From DATNPH01 sp036703315 (GTDB taxonomy: Bacteria > Cyanobacteriota > Cyanobacteriia > Cyanobacteriales > Coleofasciculaceae): a stretch of 12,600 bases of DNA. Positions 7,539 to 12,600 of this stretch are shown piece by piece; positions within the stretch are counted from its first letter, which is position 1, and every line of letters starts with the position of its first letter. The notes under the pieces were generated by a model that was not told the origin of the DNA, ran no database searches, and saw only the letters and a program-made list of their open reading frames with translations. The stretch covers positions 1-12,600 of the forward strand of contig DATNPH010000261.1 of NCBI GenBank assembly GCA_036703315.1, written 5' to 3'. A program made the translations under genes and the position numbers.

Positions 7539-7949
7539 ATGACTTCATCCAAACTTTTATCGATGACTATTGGGGTAATTGCAGCGGGAGCGATTGCCGT
7601 CTTCCCTGTTGCTGCTTTTGCTCAAAACGCGCCACAATCCCCACCCGCTGCCGAACAGGCTAGACCGAAACCACCTCGCATCCGCCTAACCAATGATCAA
7701 CAAGCCAGATTTCAGGAGATACAGACGACCGCTATTGGTCAGATTGAGAAAGTTCTCTCAGCAGAGCAACAGAAGCAGTTCGCTACTGGCAGACAAGATG
7801 GTCGGGGACTAGGGGCGATTGATAATCTCTCAGATCCACAGAAAGTTGAGATTCGAAAGATTTTGGAATCGGCTAACACCGAAATTGGAAACATCTTGAC
7901 ACAAGAACAAAAAGAGGAAATTAATCGGAGTCTAAGTAAACCGCAGTAG
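7539..7949 (+). CDS. Exported small protein with four LTxxQ-type motifs (Spy/CpxP-like)
   Basis: The 136-residue product has a signal peptide (residues 1-28, hydrophobic core IGVIAAGAIAVFPVAAFA, cleavage before Q29). A Pro-rich spacer follows, then a charged helical domain. Four L[TS]xxQ motifs appear at near-equal spacing: LTNDQ (50), LSAEQ (73), LSDPQ (97) and LTQEQ (120). LTxxQ motifs define the periplasmic Spy/CpxP family, which in enterobacteria has chaperone or stress-sensor roles; the cyanobacterial relatives have no assigned function. The ATG at 7539 is preceded by a short GGA at 7 nt. A strong terminator hairpin lies about 55 nt after the stop, so the gene is probably monocistronic. 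Family membership is inferred from motifs, export and size. Confidence 0.75.
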   Translation: MTSSKLLSMTIGVIAAGAIAVFPVAAFAQNAPQSPPAAEQARPKPPRIRLTNDQQARFQEIQTTAIGQIEKVLSAEQQKQFATGRQDGRGLGAIDNLSDPQKVEIRKILESANTEIGNILTQEQKEEINRSLSKPQ

Positions 7950-8003
7950 ATGAGCGCAACTGGAAAAGCGCTGGATTTTGCTAAGTTTTTAAAAATCAAC
8001 TTT

Positions 8004-8040
8004 CCCCGTGCTGCAACAGATAGCGCGGGGTGTTATTTTT
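8004..8040 (+). terminator. Intrinsic terminator after the LTxxQ gene
   Basis: CCCCGTGCT (8004-8012) pairs with AGCGCGGGG (8022-8030) with one G-U pair and a 9-nt loop, followed by TGTTATTTTTATTAT. On the other strand the stem is followed some nt later by GATTTTT, so it could also stop minus-strand transcription coming from the 8121-8303 frame. Confidence 0.8.
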
Positions 8041-8120
8041 ATTATCTAGTTATTTTATTTGGGTCGCTTAGCCAAAGCGATCGCCAATTTTGTCGATAGT
8101 GGGAGCGGGTGTTGTGAAGT

Positions 8121-8303
8121 TCACCGATGCTCAAATCCCATCGTTGTGGATTCGAGTTTCTGTTCTCGCTGCTTGCGAAGCTTAATTTTGTTCCACAGTT
8201 TGAGCGACAAGTCTGTTTCTTCGGGAGTCAAGGGTGGGACTTTTCCCCCTCCCCACAATTGCTTTAAATCTGCCTTGCTACCGTCAAGAGCTTCAAAGGA
8301 CAT
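8121..8303 (-). CDS. Possible small hypothetical protein (60 aa)
   Basis: A 60-residue frame with a good ribosome-binding site: GAGG (complement of 8311-8314) lies 7 nt before the ATG. The product is hydrophilic and charged, with a balanced composition unlike a random frame: LWGGGKVPPLTPEETDLSL followed by a basic KLRKQREQ segment that could be helical. I recognise no family. It has no signal peptide or membrane segment. A TCGCTT/AAGCGA hairpin (8064-8080) and the terminator at 8004-8040 lie downstream. The 92-residue plus-strand frame over the same DNA looks less protein-like and lacks a good ribosome-binding site. It could also be a remnant of a longer gene. Confidence 0.45.
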   Translation of the reverse strand: MSFEALDGSKADLKQLWGGGKVPPLTPEETDLSLKLWNKIKLRKQREQKLESTTMGFEHR

Positions 8304-8492
8304 TAATATACCTCACTACTTTAAAGACATCTACTAAGCTCGTACGTTAATTGGCAACTCTATAGAAGTGACAGCACCTAAAGTAGTAGAAGCTCTGAAA
8401 TTTACAAAGCTTTAAGTTTTCACCGACTTGGGTAGCGGTGCTTTCTTTGTCTGTGTTGTTCTTCCCTGGCTCTTTTTGGATGAAACTTGTGT
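8304..8492. other. Intergenic region between two minus-strand genes
   Basis: No gene is seen. A stem CACCG/CGGTG followed on the plus strand by CTTTCTTTG (about 8420-8450) could be a weak terminator. CTTCCCTG (8461-8468) and CAGGGAAG (8494-8501) form an 8-bp inverted repeat that overlaps the stop codon of the membrane-protein gene. Confidence 0.4.
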
Positions 8493-9332
8493 TCAGGGAA
8501 GTAGCAACAGTTCACTGAATAACCGTCCCAAACCTAGACCCGATAAAGAGGTTATTGCCAAAATCACAAACGTGTGAAATTTACTGAAATTCTTCAGTAA
8601 TTCATGTCCTGCCTTAGACACAGCTACAGCGCCCGCCCCAGCAACAACTCCAGCTCCCACAAACGTCCAAGCGACACCCGCAGCCATAACTCCAAACGCC
8701 GCACCGGCTATGGCCCAAGCCACACTACCAGCGAAAGTTCCTGCCACAGCCTCAAACACGAACCAAGCTCCAGCCCATGCTATAGCCCAAACTACCAGCA
8801 CCACTACAACTACAAACTTCCCCTCAGCTACAGCCAAAGCCACACGCCCAGCCACAGCCCCAAACACAAACCAAATCACAGCGCCGCTCACCATCCAAGC
8901 CACAACTGTAATGGTGGCTTTAAACTTACTCCTGACAGCCCCAACCACGCGCCACGCTACAGCCCCAAACACAAACCGAGCTACAGCCCCAAACATAAAC
9001 CAACAGATGGCTCCAGAGACAACGATCATCCTAGAACTAGCCTCAGTTGGAGTTCCAGACATAACCTTAGCCCAAGAACCAGCCGAAGCCCCAACACCAG
9101 CTAAAAGTACAGCTGAAGCCCCAACACCAGCTGAAGCCACGAATCTAACCCACCATCTAACACCCGCTAAAGCCACAACCTGAGCCCAAGCCCCAAGCCA
9201 CGCTCCAGTAATTGCAAAAGCCACAGCAAATACTACAGCCCAAGGCGAAACAAAAGTGAGAAAGAAGCCGGCGGCTGTGTACCCTACCAAGGAGCATGCC
9301 AATGCACTCCCAGGAATAGTTCTGTGTTTCAT
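8493..9332 (-). CDS. Ala/Val/Gly-rich multi-pass membrane protein with internal repeats
   Basis: The product is 279 residues if translation starts at MKHRTIPG, with AGG 7 nt upstream of the ATG. The frame stays open to a GTG at 9503, but those 57 extra residues are encoded across an inverted repeat (9367-9436) and look non-coding. From residue about 20 the protein is almost wholly hydrophobic, with several probable transmembrane helices and few charges. The motif F[VM]F[GE]AVA recurs at residues 112, 120, 155 and 191, with matching DNA repeats (8856-8872, 8961-8977, 8985-9001). No known family or catalytic motif is seen. The C-terminal part (KAGHELLKNFSKFHTF, then a last hydrophobic helix) is less repetitive. 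Two plus-strand frames run through the same DNA but give only low-complexity Ser/His/Pro or Ala/Thr/Pro products. Confidence 0.55.
   Translation of the reverse strand: MKHRTIPGSALACSLVGYTAAGFFLTFVSPWAVVFAVAFAITGAWLGAWAQVVALAGVRWWVRFVASAGVGASAVLLAGVGASAGSWAKVMSGTPTEASSRMIVVSGAICWFMFGAVARFVFGAVAWRVVGAVRSKFKATITVVAWMVSGAVIWFVFGAVAGRVALAVAEGKFVVVVVLVVWAIAWAGAWFVFEAVAGTFAGSVAWAIAGAAFGVMAAGVAWTFVGAGVVAGAGAVAVSKAGHELLKNFSKFHTFVILAITSLSGLGLGRLFSELLLLP
8856..9001. repeat. Three copies of a 17-bp direct repeat in the membrane-protein gene
   Basis: AGCCCCAAACACAAACC occurs at 8856-8872 and 8961-8977, and with one change at 8985-9001. Another repeat, GAAGCCCCAACACCAGCT, occurs twice around 9086-9132. 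Both lie in the coding frame and underlie the repeated F-V-F-G-A-V-A and V-G-A-S-A segments of the protein. Confidence 0.75.
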
Positions 9333-9366
9333 CACAATACCTGTGTGGAGACTTCCGTTATAAGTG

Positions 9367-9436
9367 GTAGGGGTAGGTTTAGTTGAATTATTGACAACAC
9401 TTGTTCTCTGCGTTGTTATCCTAAACCCACCCCTAC
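9367..9436. repeat. Palindromic element, 15-bp arms (14/15)
   Basis: GTAGGGGTAGGTTTA (9367-9381) is matched by TAAACCCACCCCTAC (9422-9436) with one mismatch. The 40-nt interior contains a further ACAAC/GTTGT pairing, so the whole unit can fold into one long hairpin. Its form resembles small non-coding palindromic or MITE-like repeats common in cyanobacteria. Confidence 0.65.
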
Positions 9437-9588
9437 ATGGGAAGAGCACCATCTGGATGCAGAAAACTTTCGTTGAGCTATTTGATTGGTAAAAGTAATG
9501 CACCTCTCCAAATACTGAAGGGTTTTCCTGAGGCGGCGTAAGCCGAATTACTTCGCCTGTTTAAGCGCCGTCCCAACACTGAATCGTC

Positions 9589-9621
9589 GGGGGTACTGCC
9601 TAAAGGCTCAATGTATCCCCC
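9589..9621. other. Compact hairpin, possible structured RNA or terminator
   Basis: GGGGG-TAC (9589-9596) pairs with GTA-T-CCCCC (9613-9621) with one bulge, enclosing a GCC-TAAA-GGC mini-stem (9598-9607). On the plus strand it is followed by TTGATT. The strand and function are not known. Confidence 0.4.
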
Positions 9622-9736
9622 TTGATTACACTGTGGAGCTTCTCGCAAAGATAGCTAAATTGATCTTGTAACATCTGCTGTGATCTTCTTACCCACTTTA
9701 GTGGTCTGTCAATTTTGAATTGAAGGATATTAACTT

Positions 9737-9771
9737 GTAGGTTGGGTTTCACTGTGTTCAACCCAACCTAC
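9737..9771. repeat. GTAGGTTGGGTT palindrome (12-bp perfect arms)
   Basis: GTAGGTTGGGTT (9737-9748) and AACCCAACCTAC (9760-9771) flank an 11-nt loop. Hairpins with this GTAGGTTGGGTT core are, to my knowledge, a widespread REP-like element in cyanobacteria. It lies 54 nt past the stop of the pentapeptide gene, so it would be the 3' end hairpin of that operon's transcript, although no T-run follows the stem on the minus strand. Confidence 0.75.
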
Positions 9772-9824
9772 GAAAAAATAAGGGTTCAGGGAGTTCGCCA
9801 ACAGCATCCGTCCCTCAACCGAAC

Positions 9825-10535
9825 CTACCTCTTAAACAACTTTGACAGAGTACTAGAGCACCCATTCGGACAGTCGCGATCGCATACCTCTCCATTGGGC
9901 ATAGTGGTTTTACAGATGAGGGCACCCTTGAGGTTAGCACAACTGAGATTAGCTTCTGTGAGATTGGCATTCCTCAGGTCAGCACTGTTGAGATTGGCAC
10001 AACTCAGGTTGGCACAACTCAAATCAGCACCCCTGAGATTAGCGCCGAACAGATTAGCACTGAACAAGTTGGCATCTCTCAGGTAAGCGCAATACAAGTC
10101 AGCATGTCTCAGGAGGGACTCGGTCAAGTTGGCATGATATAAGTCAGCATGTCTCAGCAGGGCTTCACTCAGATTGGCTTGATATAGATCCGCTCCACTC
10201 AGACTTGCTCTAATCAAGATAGCTCCACTCAGGATAGTTCCACTCAGAACAGCTTTACTCAAAATCGCTCTACTCAAAATCGCTCTATTCAAGTTGGCTC
10301 CACTCAGGACAGCTCCAGTCAGGACAGCTCTACTCAGAATTGCTCTAGTTAGGATTGCTCTACTCAGAAGCGCTTCACTCAAGTCCACACGAATCAGTCT
10401 GGCATCAAACAGGTTGACATCACTGAGGTCGGCACGAATTAGTTTTGCACCGTTGAGGTTAGTACTTTCTAGCTTTGGAAAATAAAAACACCTCTCTCCT
10501 GCTGCATAACGCTCCAGAAGTTCGTTGGCATCCAT
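9825..10535 (-). CDS. Pentapeptide-repeat protein
   Basis: A 236-residue protein. The N-terminal helix MDANELLERYAAGER is typical of cyanobacterial pentapeptide proteins. Residues about 22-206 are an unbroken register of roughly 36 A(D/N)LXX repeats, which by family precedent fold into a right-handed quadrilateral beta-helix. The block at residues 60-109 is unusual: it has A(I/V)L(S/T)(R/G) where D or N is normal. The tail TTMPNGEVCDRDCPNGC carries C218, C222 and C226. No enzymatic motif is present; such proteins usually serve as scaffolds or binding surfaces. The start codon lies 4 nt after the stop of the channel gene, so it is very likely co-transcribed and translationally coupled. No signal peptide is seen, so it is probably cytoplasmic. 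Confidence 0.92.
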   Translation of the reverse strand: MDANELLERYAAGERCFYFPKLESTNLNGAKLIRADLSDVNLFDARLIRVDLSEALLSRAILTRAILSRAVLTGAVLSGANLNRAILSRAILSKAVLSGTILSGAILIRASLSGADLYQANLSEALLRHADLYHANLTESLLRHADLYCAYLRDANLFSANLFGANLRGADLSCANLSCANLNSADLRNANLTEANLSCANLKGALICKTTMPNGEVCDRDCPNGCSSTLSKLFKR

Positions 10536-10539
10536 ATAT

Positions 10540-12579
10540 TTAGATCGGAACTACATGAGCTTTAACCTGAGCTTTGCTGAGGGCTCGTACAAGGCGTTGT
10601 GCTTGGTGTTTATACAGGGGCACTTGCAGAGTCCCTGGTAAGTTGTGCATCAAGGCTCTAGCCATGGTAAGGTCACATCCAGAAATTCGAGCGATCGCAA
10701 TTGCACCCTCAAAAATTCCTTCCTGTGTCAAGGCTTTCTCTACCCGCAAGAGCCAGGTTTTTGGAGTGATACCAACTCTACCTTGTTCAATGCGTCGCAG
10801 ACCCTTACTAGTTGCCAGAACAATCATGCGATCGCCCACACCAAGACGTATATCATCAGGCGGCATCACCTTTGGCGTTTCTTCCCCTTTCTGGTAGAGA
10901 ATAGGCACTACCCCATAACCATAGGCGACCTCCGCTAGCAGCAATCCATTGAGTGTATCACTCGCTTCAATCTGGTATTCCGTCACCAAGATGGTTTGGT
11001 TGTTGAGGCGAAACAGGTTATTGATATTTTCTCCGAACGCTGCCCCAACAAAGGCTTCTGCCGCTAAAGCATAAGCGCACAGAACTTGAGCGTCAGGCAA
11101 CAATTGTGCCAAATTATTACTCAAGCCTTGCTCAAAGGTTCGAATAACTAGACCACCAGCAGGATTTGCCGCATGAGCCATCAAGCCAACTTCCAGATTC
11201 AGCATTTCATCATCGGTTGCTACGACGACGCTTTTTGCCGTGCGGAGATTTGCCATTTTCAAGGCTTCGGCAAAGTCACCAGTAATCACCGATAGCTGCG
11301 GCAGAATGTTTGGGTCAAGTTCTATACTGCTAATCCCAACCACTGGCTGCTTATATTGTTGCAATAGAGCCGCCACTTTCTGACCCAACCGACCTAATCC
11401 AATCAGCACCACATGGTCTTGTTGTGGCACCGGTGGACGCCGCTTTAAAAACTGGAATCTAGAGCTTAGGAGCATCTCCGTGAGCAGTGCATACAACACT
11501 CCCACAAAAGCCGTGCCCGCCAATCCTAGCCCCAGGCTCAGCAACTGCAACCACCAGGGAACCGGAATCGCAAAGTTGAAACTTCCATAGAGATCTCCGA
11601 ATCCTCCCAATAGCAAGATGGCAGTGGTGTAAAAGGCATGCCTAAAGCTGATGTTGGGATAGTTCAACATATACAAAAGGGTTCCACATATCCACAGGAT
11701 AAGCACGATAATCGCGCAGACCATTGCCACTCGGCGCACCTGAATCTGAGAACTGGATTGCCAAAATTCGATCAGTTTCAGCTTCGTGTTGCTCCAGCTC
11801 AAACCTTGAGCAATCTCTTGCAAAAACTGTTGCCAGTTTTGCTGAGTATCTGTTGCTAATGCCTCAGAACGACCTGCCAGCCGTTGCGTCATATCAATGT
11901 AAACGATGGTATCTCCCACCCGCATGGGAACATCTTGCTCCCACTGGTGAAAACCAGCAAGCGCTTCAAGTGAATTGGGAGTGTGGCTGAGAACCCGACG
12001 CTTGGAACTATTTAGCTCATGCACTAGGTGTCTGCGAAATGGGTCACCTGGCTTGATGTGGCGCTTCACCACTCGCAGTTGGTGTCCTTCTAAGTTGAAA
12101 AATCCTAATGTTTCCGTTCCCAAAGCAGCAAGAGCAAAAGTAGTGACAGGCAGCTGATTTGGCTCAAAGGAGACAAAATTTTTAAGGTGTGCGCCCAACA
12201 GTTCATTGAGCTTTTCTTTGGCAGAACGGATAACTAAACGAGTCTGCGGATTTAACAGCCGTGCTGCAAATGCAGCTTCTGTATTCACTCGCTCACTGCT
12301 GGTGACTATAAGAACAGCTCGACACTGTCGAATCTTTGCCTGTTCTAAAATACTTTCTTGGCGACAATCACCGATGATCAATTTTTCTAACAAGTTCGGT
12401 AAATCAGGAATCTCCCAGCTTCTATGCTGATCTGCATCAATGGCAATGATGTTTACCCCAAATTCCTTGAGGGCAACAACACATTGCTGACCTAAGCTGC
12501 CAAGTCCACAAACCAAAAATCGGTCTAGTTTTACTTGATCGCTAGAAGAGCACTGCTGGAAACTCGCGGCTAGATGCAT
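10540..12579 (-). CDS. K+-channel-like protein with two RCK (TrkA-N) domains flanking a two-helix pore
   Basis: A 679-residue inner-membrane protein. An N-terminal TrkA-N Rossmann domain (residues 19-140, FLVCGLGSLG) is followed by a TrkA-C-like lobe (to about 235). Then come TM1 (about 284-304), a pore loop with TTAILLLGGFGDLYG (318-332) and TM2 (about 343-368). A second TrkA-N domain (389-510, VVLIGLGRLG) and TrkA-C lobe (about 525-590) follow. The last 70 residues (SGCDLTMARALMHNLPGTLQ onward) resemble the L7/L12 C-terminal fold. RCK domains bind nucleotide or ions and gate K+ flux. The filter reads LGGFGD rather than TVGYGD, so ion selectivity is not certain. The ATG at 12579 follows an A-rich GAAAAAAGA. 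Its downstream partner is the pentapeptide gene, 4 nt away. A role in K+ or other cation homeostasis is likely but not shown. Confidence 0.88.
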   Translation of the reverse strand: MHLAASFQQCSSSDQVKLDRFLVCGLGSLGQQCVVALKEFGVNIIAIDADQHRSWEIPDLPNLLEKLIIGDCRQESILEQAKIRQCRAVLIVTSSERVNTEAAFAARLLNPQTRLVIRSAKEKLNELLGAHLKNFVSFEPNQLPVTTFALAALGTETLGFFNLEGHQLRVVKRHIKPGDPFRRHLVHELNSSKRRVLSHTPNSLEALAGFHQWEQDVPMRVGDTIVYIDMTQRLAGRSEALATDTQQNWQQFLQEIAQGLSWSNTKLKLIEFWQSSSQIQVRRVAMVCAIIVLILWICGTLLYMLNYPNISFRHAFYTTAILLLGGFGDLYGSFNFAIPVPWWLQLLSLGLGLAGTAFVGVLYALLTEMLLSSRFQFLKRRPPVPQQDHVVLIGLGRLGQKVAALLQQYKQPVVGISSIELDPNILPQLSVITGDFAEALKMANLRTAKSVVVATDDEMLNLEVGLMAHAANPAGGLVIRTFEQGLSNNLAQLLPDAQVLCAYALAAEAFVGAAFGENINNLFRLNNQTILVTEYQIEASDTLNGLLLAEVAYGYGVVPILYQKGEETPKVMPPDDIRLGVGDRMIVLATSKGLRRIEQGRVGITPKTWLLRVEKALTQEGIFEGAIAIARISGCDLTMARALMHNLPGTLQVPLYKHQAQRLVRALSKAQVKAHVVPI

Positions 12580-12600
12580 TCTTTTTTCTATTTGTCAAGA

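Larger units (their letters stand above)
9333..9824. other. Gene-free region with three inverted-repeat elements
   Basis: No convincing gene is found in about 490 bp between the membrane-protein start and the pentapeptide-protein stop. The region holds a 15-bp imperfect palindrome (9367-9436), a compact folded element (9589-9621), a CGGC-GTAA-GCCG tetraloop hairpin near 9535, and a 12-bp perfect palindrome (9737-9771). It looks like an accumulation of small dispersed repeats. Confidence 0.6.

Noticed and set aside
8059..8337. 92-residue plus-strand frame
   Set aside because: It has no good ribosome-binding site, its composition is unconvincing, and it starts just beyond the terminator at 8004-8040. 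The minus frame at 8121-8303 is the better candidate.
8604..9183. Two plus-strand frames (166 and 157 residues) over the membrane-protein gene
   Set aside because: They encode Ser/His/Pro-rich and Ala/Thr/Pro-rich low-complexity sequence generated by the repeats. The minus frame gives a coherent membrane protein, though this locus is the least certain in the window.
9333..9503. N-terminal extension of the membrane protein to a GTG at 9503
   Set aside because: The extension crosses a palindrome, is unlike the rest of the protein, and the GTG has its purine-rich stretch too close. The ATG at 9332 has a better-spaced AGG.
10294..10485. Plus-strand frame opposite the pentapeptide gene
   Set aside because: It is an antisense shadow of the 15-bp pentapeptide DNA periodicity.

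Overview
The window looks like a chromosomal segment from a cyanobacterium, probably one with a large, repeat-rich genome. The octamer GCGATCGC (the cyanobacterial HIP1 site) occurs at least ten times (3387, 3999, 4110, 4326, 5364, 7431, 8077, 9876, 10691, 10828), far more than chance predicts for 12.6 kb. The protein families agree: a two-partner-secretion/CHAT fusion, a long pentapeptide-repeat protein, a Spy-like LTxxQ protein, and short palindromic and heptanucleotide repeats between genes.

Layout. Positions 1-559 hold no gene I can support but contain several hairpins and a 7-bp tandem repeat. Positions 560-6298 (minus) are one giant gene for a secreted beta-helix protein with an N-terminal TPS (filamentous-haemagglutinin) domain and a C-terminal CHAT (caspase-like) peptidase domain, joined by an Asn/Ser/Pro linker encoded by tandem DNA repeats. 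A 321-bp divergent intergenic region follows, then a class I SAM-dependent methyltransferase (6620-7279, plus) and a small exported protein with four evenly spaced L[TS]xxQ motifs (7539-7949, plus) that ends at a clear terminator hairpin. A possible 60-residue orphan gene (8121-8303) and an Ala/Val/Gly-rich multi-pass membrane protein (8493-9332) lie on the minus strand. The region 9333-9824 holds three inverted-repeat elements and no convincing gene. On the right, reading leftward, a 679-residue K+-channel-like protein with RCK/TrkA-N domains on both sides of a two-helix pore (10540-12579) is followed after only 4 nt by a 236-residue pentapeptide-repeat protein (9825-10535), so the two are probably co-transcribed.

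Functional reading. The left half encodes a surface or secreted effector candidate. Its TpsB outer-membrane translocator is not in the window and must be elsewhere. The right half is an ion-conduction unit whose pore filter departs from the canonical K+ signature and whose tail resembles the ribosomal L7/L12 C-terminal domain. The methyltransferase, the Spy-like protein and the membrane protein are not obviously linked to either. The most noteworthy items are the TPS-CHAT fusion with its repeat-built linker and the channel-pentapeptide pair.
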